Source: Chloroflexota bacterium
Lineage (GTDB): Bacteria; Chloroflexota; JAHJIN01
NCBI GenBank assembly: GCA_018823415.1
Contig: JAHJIN010000454.1
Span: 1-64,000, forward strand
DNA length: 64,000 bases
Direction of reading: 5' to 3'
The position numbers were made by a program, and so were the translations under genes. A model generated the notes under the pieces. It saw only the letters and a program-made list of their open reading frames with translations. It made no database searches and was not told the origin of the DNA. Of this stretch, positions 45,341 to 54,369 are shown piece by piece; the first letter of the stretch is position 1; each line of letters opens with the position of its first letter.

Positions 45341-46468
45341 ATGTATACGACTTACGGCCTGACCTCTTTGCGCGAATTCCTGGGTGATTTCGTCGTCTAT
45401 CGCAACCTGGTGCCGGCGGACCCGCGCCTGCCGACGGTGGGCGAACTGCGCGAGTCTCTAGGTCTGGGCGACGGCGCCGTGCCCCGCAAGGCCGAGCCGG
45501 CATACGGGCGCGTGGTCACCGAGATGCTCCGGCGCGCGCGGGCACTCGACCGGCCGGGGACGGTCATCCGCCGACTCGTCTACATCGGCGATACCCGGTT
45601 GAACGACGGCACGGCGTTTCGCAACCTGTGCGCGGCCGGCCGGTGGCCCGGCTGGGCCTTTATCGGCCGGGACGAGATAGACCGGCCGCCGCAGGTGCAG
45701 ATAGAAGGCGCGCTCTATCTTGCCAATCGCTGGTCGGCGCTGCCCGGCTTTTTGCGTTTCCTGGAGAGCCAGGGGTTCGCGCTGGACCACGAGACAGCCG
45801 TGGTCATCGACGTGGACAAGACCGCCATCGGCGCGCGAGGCCGCAACGACCGGGTCATCGACCAAGCCCGGGTGGAGGGCGTCCAGCGCACGGTGGCGGG
45901 CCTGCTGGGGCCGGGCTTTGACGAGGCGGCCTTTTGCGCCGCCTACGATGAACTGAACCAGCTGGCGTACCACGCCTTTACCGCCGACAACCAAGATTAT
46001 CTGGCGTACACCTGCCTGGTGCTGGGGGCCGGGCTCCTGGCGCTCGACGCCCTGGTGCGCGAGGTCCAGGCCGGGTCCCTGCACAAATTCACGGACCTGA
46101 TCGCCCGGGTGGAGAGCCGCCGGGCCGAGTTGGCCCGGGCCGGGCTCGCAGCAGTCCACGACGAGGTGTGGCGCTGCGTCCAAGCCGGCGACCCCACGCC
46201 GTTCAAGGCGTTTCGCCGGCAAGAGTACCTGAGCACGGCGGCTCGCTTTGGCGCGCTGCCCGGTGCGCTGGCCGAAGAGGTGCTGGCGCAGCGCATCGCC
46301 ATCACCCAGGAGGTGCGGCAAGCGGCCGCCACGCTGCGCGAGCGCGGGGCGCTGGTGTTTGGCGTGTCGGACAAACCGGACGAGGCATCGCTGCCGGACG
46401 AGGCGCAGGCCCGGGCCGGGATGAGGCCCCTGCATCACCTGGAGACGGTAGCCGTCGGGGAGGCGTGA
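45341..46468 (+). CDS. HAD-superfamily-like protein with unusual motif order
   Basis: Protein of 375 aa that I cannot place in a named family. HAD motif I appears as VVIDVDKTA at residues 154-162. A GD-x4-D motif (YIGDTRLNDG), normally motif IV, is N-terminal instead (about 81-90). Near the C-terminus LVFGVSDKP fits motif II. This order suggests a circular permutation or a chance match. The middle is helical. It has no signal peptide or TM segment, so it is likely cytosolic. It starts at an ATG preceded by GGCAGG and follows the asd inverted repeat. Confidence 0.6.
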   Translation: MYTTYGLTSLREFLGDFVVYRNLVPADPRLPTVGELRESLGLGDGAVPRKAEPAYGRVVTEMLRRARALDRPGTVIRRLVYIGDTRLNDGTAFRNLCAAGRWPGWAFIGRDEIDRPPQVQIEGALYLANRWSALPGFLRFLESQGFALDHETAVVIDVDKTAIGARGRNDRVIDQARVEGVQRTVAGLLGPGFDEAAFCAAYDELNQLAYHAFTADNQDYLAYTCLVLGAGLLALDALVREVQAGSLHKFTDLIARVESRRAELARAGLAAVHDEVWRCVQAGDPTPFKAFRRQEYLSTAARFGALPGALAEEVLAQRIAITQEVRQAAATLRERGALVFGVSDKPDEASLPDEAQARAGMRPLHHLETVAVGEA

Positions 46469-46486
46469 GGCCGGAGCAACCAAGCA

Positions 46487-46515
46487 TTGCCTTCCGTGCC
46501 CTTTTGTGATACACT
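46487..46515 (+). promoter_or_regulatory. Candidate promoter for the radical SAM gene
   Basis: TTGCCT (46487-46492), a 17-nt spacer, TACACT (46510-46515). Both hexamers match four of six bases. Confidence 0.42.
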
Positions 46516-46550
46516 GAGGCAAACCCCCCCGGAAGGTGGCAGAACTCCCA

Positions 46551-47459
46551 ATGTCCTCGACTGTTGCGCACTATGAACCCGTCACGTGCAGGTCGCTGCT
46601 ACACCGCATCGACGTGAGCTATTTGCCGTTCCGGTGGGACATCAACCCCTACCGGGGCTGCGCCCATTCGTGCGTCTATTGCTTTGCCCGATACAGCCAC
46701 GAGTACCTAGGGCTGGATGCCGGGGTCGATTTCGAGCAACACATCCGGGTCAAGACCAACGCTGCCGAGGTGTTGCGCGGCGAATTGACCCGGCCGCGCT
46801 GGCGGCGCGAGATGGTCCACATCGGCGGGGTGTGCGATCCCTATCAACCGGCCGAGGCCCAGTATCGCATCACCCGGGGCCTGCTGGAGGTTTTGGCCGA
46901 GCACGGCAATCCGGTGACCCTGGGTACCAAGGGCGCGCTCATCGCCCGCGACGCCGATGTGCTGGGCGACCTGGCCCAGCGAACGCACGTCAGCGTGTTG
47001 TTCTCTATCGCCACCCTGGACACCGAGTTGGCCCGCAAGCTAGAACCGCACGCCTCGCCGCCGGCCCGGCGACTGGAGGCGATGGCAACCCTGGCAGCGG
47101 CCGGCGTGGTGGTGGGCGTGCTTCTCATGCCCATCTTGCCTCACCTTACGGACTCGGACGAGAGCCTGAATGCGGTGATCTGTGCCGTCCGCGATCACGG
47201 CGCGCGGTTTGTCATCCCCGGCGTGTTGGGCCTGCGCCGCAGCGCCCGGGAGCGATTCATGCCCTTTTTCCGCCGCGAGTTCCCGGCCCTGGCGCCGGCC
47301 TACGATCGGCTGTATAGCCGGTCGGCCACGCCGCCCCGCGACGTAAGCCGGCCCCTCTATGCGCGAGCCGTGGACCTATGCCACCGGGCCGGCGTCGCCA
47401 CCGACTATGCGTTTCCCATGCCACTGGAGGAGCCGCAGCAGCTCACTCTGGACCTGTGA
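46551..47459 (+). CDS. SPL/Rv2578c-family radical SAM protein
   Basis: Radical SAM protein of 302 aa with the 4Fe-4S motif CAHSCVYC near residues 38-45, in the context NPYRGCAHSCVYCFAR typical of the spore photoproduct lyase-like family. GGVCDPYQPAE and LGTKGALIARDADVL follow, both characteristic of the group. Function of the family is unassigned; it is not spore photoproduct lyase itself, being shorter and lacking its conserved C-terminal Cys. The ATG at 46551 is used; a GTG at 46536 is possible. Confidence 0.84.
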   Translation: MSSTVAHYEPVTCRSLLHRIDVSYLPFRWDINPYRGCAHSCVYCFARYSHEYLGLDAGVDFEQHIRVKTNAAEVLRGELTRPRWRREMVHIGGVCDPYQPAEAQYRITRGLLEVLAEHGNPVTLGTKGALIARDADVLGDLAQRTHVSVLFSIATLDTELARKLEPHASPPARRLEAMATLAAAGVVVGVLLMPILPHLTDSDESLNAVICAVRDHGARFVIPGVLGLRRSARERFMPFFRREFPALAPAYDRLYSRSATPPRDVSRPLYARAVDLCHRAGVATDYAFPMPLEEPQQLTLDL

Positions 47460-47511
47460 ACGTGGGCCAGGGTGCCCGGCCCCCGCATCCCCCCATTTCT
47501 GAGCGGAGAAC

Positions 47512-48027
47512 ATGGCGATGACATCAGCAGAAGAAGCCAGAGAGCACGGAGACCTACAGATCCGCACGAGCGTGCCCCGCCCCTGGGCAGTGACGGCGGT
47601 GGGGCTATTGCTATTGTTACAGGCAGCCGGGCTGGCTGCCCTGGGCATCATCCATTTTGTCCTGGTGTATTTTGCCGAGTTGCCGGCCCCCGTAGTGGAG
47701 TGGAGTGCCCCGCTATTACTCTCGGTGACGACCAGCCGGATCTATATGAGCATCATCTCTATCCAGTTAGCCATGCTGGCGATCATGGCCGCCATTGGCT
47801 TCTGGCGATTATGGCGCAACGCGTGGCTGACGGCCATGCTCCTGCAGGGATTGTGCCTTTTGTTGGCGCTCATCCTGTACTTTCATTCACGACCCGCCCT
47901 GGTTTATGTCATGATGTTCTACGGCATACTCATGGTGCTCTATCTGAACACCCAGGACGTACGAGCGACGTTTCAGTCCCGATCTACAGTCGCGGACGGC
48001 AAAGACCTCGTAGGGGGTGACGCATGA
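47512..48027 (+). CDS. Unknown four-helix membrane protein
   Basis: Protein of 171 aa with four hydrophobic helices (about residues 25-50, 68-95, 98-120 and 122-145) and short charged ends. No family recognised. An ATG at 47512 follows GAGCGGAGAA. It overlaps the Vps62-like gene by four bases (ATGA), so the two are probably made together; the helices may form a partner for that protein's C-terminal membrane part. Confidence 0.66.
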   Translation: MAMTSAEEAREHGDLQIRTSVPRPWAVTAVGLLLLLQAAGLAALGIIHFVLVYFAELPAPVVEWSAPLLLSVTTSRIYMSIISIQLAMLAIMAAIGFWRLWRNAWLTAMLLQGLCLLLALILYFHSRPALVYVMMFYGILMVLYLNTQDVRATFQSRSTVADGKDLVGGDA

Positions 48028-49877
48028 GCACCGCACAGGATCGGGCCTTGTTACGGCGTTTCGAACCCGTGATCCGATACACCCGGGGAGAGCGCTTTTT
48101 CCCCATGGATGTCGACACCTACGTACGTGCTTGCAGCCTGTGGGTGCAGCGACCAGATAAAGAGGTGACGTGCCTGATCCCAGATGACGAGCTGACGCTG
48201 GATGAACTGGCCCGGCCGCGCGCCAGTGGTTTCGGAACCGTATATTTCCTCAAGTTCATCGAACCGCTGGACATTCCCCAGTTGGCCGTGCACAATCTTC
48301 AGACCATGGGACGCGAGTTGATCCGGCGGGACTCGGAAAATGTGTTTCGCGCCGGGCGCGGGCGACTGGCGCGCGTTGGCTATGTGCCACGCTTTCTGGA
48401 CGCCTTGTTCTCGCTATCCCTGCTGGCGCGCGGGCGGGTGCCCGGCGATACCGCCACGGCCGCCGTCATCGAATACCAGCGCATCCTCGCCGCCCAGGAA
48501 CGCTATTGCTACTATGGGCGCGTCGTGCGCGACGGGCTGAATGGCTGGGTGGCACTCCAGTATTGGTTCTTTTACCCGTTCAACAACTGGCGTTCGGGAT
48601 TCTTTGGCGTCAATGATCACGAAGCCGATTGGGAGATGATCTATGTGTACCTCTCCGAGTCGGATGACGGTGACGTGTGCCCCGAGTGGGTCGCGTATGC
48701 TTCGCATGATTTTTCGGGCGACGACCTGCGCCGGCGCTGGGATGACCCGGAACTGGAAAAGGTAGGCGAGCATCCGGTGATCTATGCCGGGGCCGGGTCT
48801 CACGCCAGCTATTATACGCGCGGCGAATACATGACCGAGATCGAGCTGTCTTATCTGGCGCCACTGATCCGGTTGCTGAATCGATTGCGGCAGGTCTGGC
48901 AGCGGGCCGTGCCCCAGGATCAGAACCAGCCGGAGCAGCCGACAGGTCGAAACGCGCCCAACATTTTTCGGGTGCCTTTTGTGGACTATGCCCGGGGCGA
49001 TGGGCTGTCTATCGGCCCCGGGCAGACTCGGGAATGGGACGATCTCGGTCTGCTGAACCCCACACCCGCGTGGGCGACAAACTATCGTGGCCTGTGGGGG
49101 CTGTACGCGCGCGATCCGGTCTCGGGCGAGAACGCGCCGGCCGGCCCGCTATACAACCGCGATGGGACCGAGCGTCGCTCGTGGTGCGATCCCTTGGGTT
49201 GGGCCGGCCTGGACAAGCAGCCCCCGCCGGACGAGATCCGGGACCGGTTGCAGGAGCGACAAGCCGACATGCGCGCCCGCTGCGCCGAGCTGACCGCCAC
49301 CATAGCACAGAAAAGCCAAGAACTCGTGGGGCTGGGCGTGGAATCGGCGGCCACACAGGGGCGCCCCCATCTCGAAAAAGCGCACGCCGCGTACCGCAAA
49401 CAAATCACGACCCTCTCGAACGAGGTTGAAGAGTTGCGAACCCAGTTGGCCTCTTGTGAGGCCTTGCTGGAGGCGATGGACCTGTATGATGAGCAGATCA
49501 TGGCTGGGGAGCGCGGCCCGGCGCGGGCACATATTCGCCGGGCCCATCATCCGGCCTCGGATGACGACCTGCGCCTCAGGCGTTTTGCCGAGATGTGGGC
49601 AGCCATCAGTGTGGCGCTGATGACGCTGGGTTTCGTGGTACTGGTGGCGTTTTTTCGGGGGCATTTGGTCTTTGGGCTGGCAGCCATCATGTCGCTGTTC
49701 ATCTTTATCGAATCCGGTTTTCGGGGGCAATTGTCGCGCCTCGTCGCCAGTGTAACCATTGGGCTGGCGGTGGTATCAGCATTGGTGCTGCTATTCGAGT
49801 TCTTTTGGCTCATCGTTGTGCTGGTCGTGCTCATCGCCGGGAGCTATATCATGTGGAACAACCTGCGGGAGCTGTGA
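48024..49877 (+). CDS. Vps62-like domain protein with coiled coil and C-terminal membrane helices
   Basis: Protein of 617 aa. The middle contains the Vps62 (DUF946-like) core: YWFFYPFNNW, then HEADWEMIYVYL near 199-210, VAYASHDF and HPVIYAGAGSHASYY, the His/Asp/Glu-rich pattern of this eukaryote- and bacteria-shared family. A coiled coil follows at about 400-490, then four hydrophobic segments (about 525-615) end in a short basic tail. No bacterial function is established. It is coupled to the small membrane protein gene upstream. Confidence 0.72.
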   Translation: MSTAQDRALLRRFEPVIRYTRGERFFPMDVDTYVRACSLWVQRPDKEVTCLIPDDELTLDELARPRASGFGTVYFLKFIEPLDIPQLAVHNLQTMGRELIRRDSENVFRAGRGRLARVGYVPRFLDALFSLSLLARGRVPGDTATAAVIEYQRILAAQERYCYYGRVVRDGLNGWVALQYWFFYPFNNWRSGFFGVNDHEADWEMIYVYLSESDDGDVCPEWVAYASHDFSGDDLRRRWDDPELEKVGEHPVIYAGAGSHASYYTRGEYMTEIELSYLAPLIRLLNRLRQVWQRAVPQDQNQPEQPTGRNAPNIFRVPFVDYARGDGLSIGPGQTREWDDLGLLNPTPAWATNYRGLWGLYARDPVSGENAPAGPLYNRDGTERRSWCDPLGWAGLDKQPPPDEIRDRLQERQADMRARCAELTATIAQKSQELVGLGVESAATQGRPHLEKAHAAYRKQITTLSNEVEELRTQLASCEALLEAMDLYDEQIMAGERGPARAHIRRAHHPASDDDLRLRRFAEMWAAISVALMTLGFVVLVAFFRGHLVFGLAAIMSLFIFIESGFRGQLSRLVASVTIGLAVVSALVLLFEFFWLIVVLVVLIAGSYIMWNNLREL

Positions 49878-49937
49878 GATAATCAGCGGCGATGGCACGC
49901 CAGTCACCAAGGCAGAAGCCATGGTGTGAATGAACCT

Positions 49938-49966
49938 TTGGGGGCTACTGAAGGTATAGGTATAGT
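49938..49966 (+). promoter_or_regulatory. Weak promoter candidate
   Basis: TTGGGG (49938-49943), a 17-nt spacer and TATAGT (49961-49966), 47 bp before the next gene. Only the -10 is good. Confidence 0.32.
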
Positions 49967-50012
49967 ACGGCAACGCGTCATTGGCAATCCCGCAAGATGA
50001 GGTTGTTTTAGC

Positions 50013-51008
50013 ATGGGTGTGATCGCCACCCTGACATCTGGATTTGAAACGCTCAACCGCCGGCTGTGGCTGTTGGCGTTGCCTATGGCCCTGGACTTGC
50101 TCCTGTGGTGTGGCCCGCAGATCTCGGTCGCCCCGATTGTGCGGCACATTGCGGCCTTGTGGATCACGTCGCCGGCGACCCAAACGCTGGCACCGGACCA
50201 GATCGTGCCTCTGCGGCAGGGATTCGAGGATCTGGCCAAATCTATCAACCTGTTTGATCTGCTGGCGCTGTCGACGCCGGGGCGCGATGCCGCCTCGCGA
50301 TTTTTCACCGTGCTGCTGGTCAACATCCTGGAAGTGCCGGCGCTCACCATCATGCGCGACAAGAGCACCGCCGCGGCCCCGATCTCTATGCCGGCACTCG
50401 AGATCGGTGAACCGTGGCTGGCCCTGGCCTTGAGCGTGGGACTGCTGGGCCTGGGCCTGTTTTTGAGCACGGCCTTTTTGGGCCTGATGACCCAGATCGT
50501 CTGCGAGGACGAGATCCAGATTGGGGCGTGGCTGCGGAGCCTGGTACCCAATACGGCACGTTTGGGCCTATACCTGATCGTGGGAAGCGCGTTGTTATTG
50601 GTGCCATCGGCCCTGCTGCTGTCCCTCGCGATGCCGTTTTCGTCTTCAGACCCGGCCGCACTGGCTTTTCTACTGATCACGCCCTGGCTGTGGGTGGGCT
50701 TGTACCTGTTTTTCGCCCCAGCGGCCATGCTCGTCAACCAGGTCAACCCGTTTCGCGCCATGTGGTACAGCTTTAATATCCTGCGCACGGCTCCCTGGCA
50801 CGCACTGGGCGTGATCCTCTGCGTGACCGTGATCAAGGTAGGCTCGTTGTTGCTGTGGCAGCAATTGCTGGTGTGGCCCTGGGGCGTGGTGCTCGGTATG
50901 ATAGGCAATGCCTACGTGGGCACCGGCCTGATCCTGGCGGTTCTCCGGTTTTACCGGGATCACTATCGCCGATGGCAAGAGTGGGTGATGGCCGCCGGCC
51001 CAGGCTGA
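50013..51008 (+). CDS. Unknown polytopic membrane protein
   Basis: Protein of 331 aa with about six hydrophobic segments and a short N-terminal cytoplasmic stretch (LTSGFETLNRRLWLLALP). I recognise no named family; the layout resembles glycerophosphoryl-diester-phosphodiesterase-like membrane domains or DUF4013-type proteins, but that is not certain. The start follows AGATGAGG by about 10 bases. It is in its own gap, ends close to a convergent lipase gene, and has no enzymatic motif. Confidence 0.62.
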   Translation: MGVIATLTSGFETLNRRLWLLALPMALDLLLWCGPQISVAPIVRHIAALWITSPATQTLAPDQIVPLRQGFEDLAKSINLFDLLALSTPGRDAASRFFTVLLVNILEVPALTIMRDKSTAAAPISMPALEIGEPWLALALSVGLLGLGLFLSTAFLGLMTQIVCEDEIQIGAWLRSLVPNTARLGLYLIVGSALLLVPSALLLSLAMPFSSSDPAALAFLLITPWLWVGLYLFFAPAAMLVNQVNPFRAMWYSFNILRTAPWHALGVILCVTVIKVGSLLLWQQLLVWPWGVVLGMIGNAYVGTGLILAVLRFYRDHYRRWQEWVMAAGPG

Positions 51009-51034
51009 GAGGGCAAGGCCGACAGGATGACATG

Positions 51035-51071
51035 AAAAATCGGACCAACGCGGGGCGGCGTTGGTCCGATT
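51035..51071 (-). terminator. Terminator of the lipase operon
   Basis: Perfect 14-bp stem (AATCGGACCAACGC and complement, 51038-51051 and 51058-51071). Read on the minus strand the stem is followed by a T-run (GATTTTTC), so it ends the leftward transcript that includes the lipase. It also lies 30-60 bp after the stop of the rightward gene. Confidence 0.87.
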
Positions 51072-51091
51072 GTCGCGGTAGCTAGTTCGCA

Positions 51092-52450
51092 CTAGCCTGG
51101 CGGGGACGGCGTCACTACAAAGTAGGTGGTACGCTGTCGCCCCGCCGACACCAGGAGCGGCTCCAGCACCGTAGCCGTGAGCGTATAGTTGCCCGGGGCT
51201 CTCGGGGCCGCCACGTAACCCACGTACAAACCCTCCTCGGTCGGGTCGGCCTCCAGGATCACGCCGGCATCGGCATCATCTCCCACATGGGCCAGCACGC
51301 GAGCGTCCGGCACGGCCCGTTCGCCGTCCAGCAGTTGGACCTGCACCAAGATGGGCGCGGCGGGGGCATAGGCCATTTGGTCCAGCACGAGCTGGATCAC
51401 GGCCGCAGGGCGCGATTCCAGGCCGGCGTCGGACTCCAGTGCCCGGGTGCGCCGGCTGGTGAGCACGTGCCGCAGCCAACGCTGGGCATCGGGGTGCGTG
51501 AACAGCGACCCGTGCTCTTCGCTCACAAAATGCGCCCAGTCCTGCATCCCGTCCAGGATCGCCGAAGGCTCAGGCACACTCACGTCGCCGCCGGCGTGGT
51601 CGGGCGTAAAGCTCAGGTCTTGCCAGGCGTTCAACCCGCCGGGGCGTGCCTCCACCCGCAGCAGGGTCGACTGTCCATAGCCCACCCAGCACGTCATCAA
51701 CACCGGAAAATCGCCGGCCGCAGCCAGGTCTTGCTGGAACTCGTGGGCCAGGTCCACGCGCTCCTGATATTCGGCCGGCAACCAGCTTCGGTCGGCGTAA
51801 ATATCCAGGTGTTGCCCGTGTGGGTCCACCACAAATGGCCCCCAGGGCAAAATCTGGTAGGTAGACCCACAAGCCCGCAGCACGTCCTTGATGAGATCGG
51901 TCATGAACGTGCCCAGGACCGGGATATATGCGCCCTGGATAAAGGACTGGAAGCCCTGCGGTGCGCCGCGATGGGGCGTGCCAAAGGTGATGACGTGGTT
52001 CACGTGGCGGTGACCGTTCAGGCATTGCACATAATAGCGTGCCACCAGGCCGCCCAGGCTGTGACCGATGAGGGTGAACGGGACGTCTGGCCCCACGATC
52101 TTGCGCCATTTTGTCATGCGACGGGCCAACAACCGGGCGCTGGTGCGATTGTCCTGACGCCAGTCATAGGCAAAGGGAAACAGGTTCACTCCACGCTGAT
52201 AGCCCAGCTCTTTTTCCAGGAAATCCAGCAGACCCCCATAACCGGCCATCTCGATGATCCCTGGCACAATGACGACCTTTTCCACCACAGCCGTGGGGAC
52301 CAATCGCCGGCCGTCTGGATCGTCCGGGTGAAGGATGTGCGGCCGGGTGAGCAGGTCGCGCCAGTCGGGCCAGACCACATTCCCGTCCAACGACAACTCG
52401 GAGCCCATGATCCCTGGCAGAACCACCACCGGCGGCGCCTTTTCAACCAT
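51092..52450 (-). CDS. LCAT-like alpha/beta-hydrolase (lipase/acyltransferase family)
   Basis: Protein of 452 aa. VVVLPGIMGSELSL at the N-terminus, with the oxyanion-type Gly-rich turn, and the nucleophile Ser131 in LIGHSLGGLVARYYV fit the lecithin:cholesterol acyltransferase family; ITFGTPHRGAP is the conserved lid-side motif. The last ~80 residues form a beta-sandwich-like tail (QLLDGERAVPDARVLAHVGD), not part of the usual enzyme core. There is no clear signal peptide. It lies in an operon with the four-repeat membrane protein and a GGDEF protein. Substrate unknown. Confidence 0.8.
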   Translation of the reverse strand: MVEKAPPVVVLPGIMGSELSLDGNVVWPDWRDLLTRPHILHPDDPDGRRLVPTAVVEKVVIVPGIIEMAGYGGLLDFLEKELGYQRGVNLFPFAYDWRQDNRTSARLLARRMTKWRKIVGPDVPFTLIGHSLGGLVARYYVQCLNGHRHVNHVITFGTPHRGAPQGFQSFIQGAYIPVLGTFMTDLIKDVLRACGSTYQILPWGPFVVDPHGQHLDIYADRSWLPAEYQERVDLAHEFQQDLAAAGDFPVLMTCWVGYGQSTLLRVEARPGGLNAWQDLSFTPDHAGGDVSVPEPSAILDGMQDWAHFVSEEHGSLFTHPDAQRWLRHVLTSRRTRALESDAGLESRPAAVIQLVLDQMAYAPAAPILVQVQLLDGERAVPDARVLAHVGDDADAGVILEADPTEEGLYVGYVAAPRAPGNYTLTATVLEPLLVSAGRQRTTYFVVTPSPPG

Positions 52451-52531
52451 GTCTCTCCTCCTTTGGCAGATACCCCCTCCCTGGTCCTCCCCGACGCTGG
52501 GAGGGGCGTCTTTTTGGCTCGCGGCGGCCGA

Positions 52532-53353
52532 TTATTCCTGGTCCCACTGCTGAGCCTGGTTCAACAACCGGCGCATCTCCTGGCGCACCACCGGGTCGGG
52601 AATATCTTCCACGCGTTGGTAAGTCTTGCCGCCGATCTGGATGATCTTGACCTCTTCAACACCGCCAGCCTGCTCTGGCTCCAGGAGAATGGCTCGCACT
52701 TCTTCACGCAGGTCTGGGTCTGGAATGTCGTCCACGTCATAATAGGTCTGTCCTTCGATCTGGATCTCCAGGTCAAAGGCGATGCTGGCCCGGCCCAGCC
52801 GCAGCCCTTCCTGGCTGGTCAAGCGGCGCGCCTGGTCGGCCAAAAGGCGCACGCCTTCGCGCACTTGCGGGTCCTTGATCTCGGCCAGGTCATGATAGGT
52901 GCGACCATCCACCTCGATGGCGAACGGCTCACCCTGGTCGGTTACAAAGCTGGTGACCTGGCGGCGCCGCTGAGCATCGGCCTCGCCCAGCCACTTGATG
53001 CGTACCTCGTGGTCGGCCAAGGGGGACAAGGTGCCTTTTTGATTGTCTACCAGCGAGATCACCTGGCGCACCTCGCGCTGCAAGCGCGGATCGAGAATCT
53101 GCTCCGGCTCGGTATAGCGAATGCCGTTGACAATGATCTGCTGCTGCCCGTCGATCTGGGTCACGTTCACGGTATGGCTCTGGGTCATGCCGCGCATGAG
53201 GCCCCGGTACTGGGATCGCGAGCGGGCCTGGGTGCTGCGACCCAGGGATGACGTACGGCGGTCGCGCAGCCACACCAGTACGTACAGGGCCAGCAGGATG
53301 AAAATGGCTGTCAACAGCAAGATGATGACCAATTCGGCCAGGTTGAAATCCAT
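52532..53353 (-). CDS. Unknown protein: N-terminal membrane anchor and four internal repeats
   Basis: Protein of 273 aa. One TM helix (about residues 7-29) is followed by a basic linker. Four repeats then occur, each with an I-x-G-x-x-Y strand, an I-x-DP turn and an LR/VR-x-x-V-R helix: VNGIRYTEPEQILDPRLQRE, VDGRTYHDLAEIKDPQVREG, IEGQTYYDVDDIPDPDLREE and IGGKTYQRVEDIPDPVVRQE. No family recognised. The C-terminus is Gln-rich and acidic (QAQQWDQE). The pattern suggests a beta-alpha repeat scaffold facing the cytoplasm or periplasm. Confidence 0.72.
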   Translation of the reverse strand: MDFNLAELVIILLLTAIFILLALYVLVWLRDRRTSSLGRSTQARSRSQYRGLMRGMTQSHTVNVTQIDGQQQIIVNGIRYTEPEQILDPRLQREVRQVISLVDNQKGTLSPLADHEVRIKWLGEADAQRRRQVTSFVTDQGEPFAIEVDGRTYHDLAEIKDPQVREGVRLLADQARRLTSQEGLRLGRASIAFDLEIQIEGQTYYDVDDIPDPDLREEVRAILLEPEQAGGVEEVKIIQIGGKTYQRVEDIPDPVVRQEMRRLLNQAQQWDQE

Positions 53354-53376
53354 GATTCACCCTCCACGGATGATGA

Positions 53377-54315
53377 TCACGCGCGCGCGGGAGACCGGTG
53401 CGGTCGGGCCGATTTTTCCTGATACATGCGCTGGTCCGCCAGTTTCAGGGCCTCGGCCAGCGGAAGGCCGAGGCCACCGGTCGCCACGCCCACCGACAGG
53501 CTCAACGGCGGTCCCGGCTGCTGGCTGTTGTGATTCGCCAGCGCGTGCCGGATGCGCGCCGGGGCCTGGTTCGCGACAGCGGCATCGGCGCCAGGTAACA
53601 AGACCACGAATTCATCGCCCCCGGTACGGGCGATGACATCCTGGAGCCGAAACGTCTGCTTGAGCACCAGGGCGGTCCGGCACAACAAGTCATCGCCGGC
53701 GGCGTGGCCCAGGGTGTCATTGACCATCTTGAGCCCGTCTACATCGGCCACCACCACGCTCACCGGAAACGATTGTTCGCTCCCCCACTGGGCCAGTTGT
53801 GCTTCCAGGTAGGCGCGGTTGTACACGCCGGTCAGGTTATCATGCGTGCTTTCGTAGCGCAGTTGCTCCGCCATTTGCTCGCCCTCGGTCAGCCGCACCT
53901 GCAGCATGGCGTTCAACCGGCGCAGTTCGATCATGTCGGCAAAACGGGCGGTGGCGACAATGAGGGCGCGTTCCAGTTCTTGCGGGTCTGGCGGCTTGAC
54001 CAGGTACGCGCCAGCGCCGGCTGCGCTGGCCTGCTGCACCACCTCGGGCGAATCGTGGACGGTCAGCACCACCACCGGCGTGGGACAGGTGGACTGGATC
54101 TGGCGCGTGGCTTCCAGGCCATTCATTTCGGGCATATCCAGGTCCATGAGGATGGCATCGGGCCGCAGGCTGTGGGCCAGGTCCACGGCTTGTCGGCCAT
54201 TCTGGGCCTCGCCCACCACCACATAGCCCTGCTCTTCCAGGATCGACCGCAACCCCTGGCGGATCAGGGTGCTGTCTTCGGCGATGAGGACCCGGGTGGC
54301 GGGAGGTGCTTTCAT
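53377..54315 (-). CDS. Response regulator with GGDEF diguanylate cyclase
   Basis: REC-GGDEF protein of 312 aa. The receiver acceptor is D58 in ILMDLDMPEMNG; the late K in YLVKPP is also present. The output domain carries the signature GGDEF at 232-236 (ARTGGDEFVVLL), and the inhibitory I-site RLQD lies five residues before it, so it looks like an active, product-inhibited diguanylate cyclase. Start at an ATG (54315). It heads a leftward operon with the repeat protein and lipase and shares a divergent promoter region with tnaA. Confidence 0.9.
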   Translation of the reverse strand: MKAPPATRVLIAEDSTLIRQGLRSILEEQGYVVVGEAQNGRQAVDLAHSLRPDAILMDLDMPEMNGLEATRQIQSTCPTPVVVLTVHDSPEVVQQASAAGAGAYLVKPPDPQELERALIVATARFADMIELRRLNAMLQVRLTEGEQMAEQLRYESTHDNLTGVYNRAYLEAQLAQWGSEQSFPVSVVVADVDGLKMVNDTLGHAAGDDLLCRTALVLKQTFRLQDVIARTGGDEFVVLLPGADAAVANQAPARIRHALANHNSQQPGPPLSLSVGVATGGLGLPLAEALKLADQRMYQEKSARPHRSPARA

Positions 54316-54369
54316 GTCCGGCTTGCTCCATAAGTGGGCGCGTGTTCGTTCGCAGTGGATACAAGTTCA

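Noticed and set aside
46536-46550. Extra five residues at the radical SAM N-terminus from a GTG
   Set aside because: The GTG lies inside the purine-rich putative ribosome site; the ATG at 46551 is more plausible, although not proven.
52480-52520. Hairpin CCTCCC/GGGAGG with TTTTT between lipase and repeat protein
   Set aside because: The T-run is on the wrong side for the leftward operon, and no rightward gene needs it.
51287-53251. Long plus-strand open frame (654 aa) opposite the lipase and repeat protein
   Set aside because: The minus-strand genes have clear motifs, ribosome sites and a terminator; the plus-strand product is low in recognisable structure.
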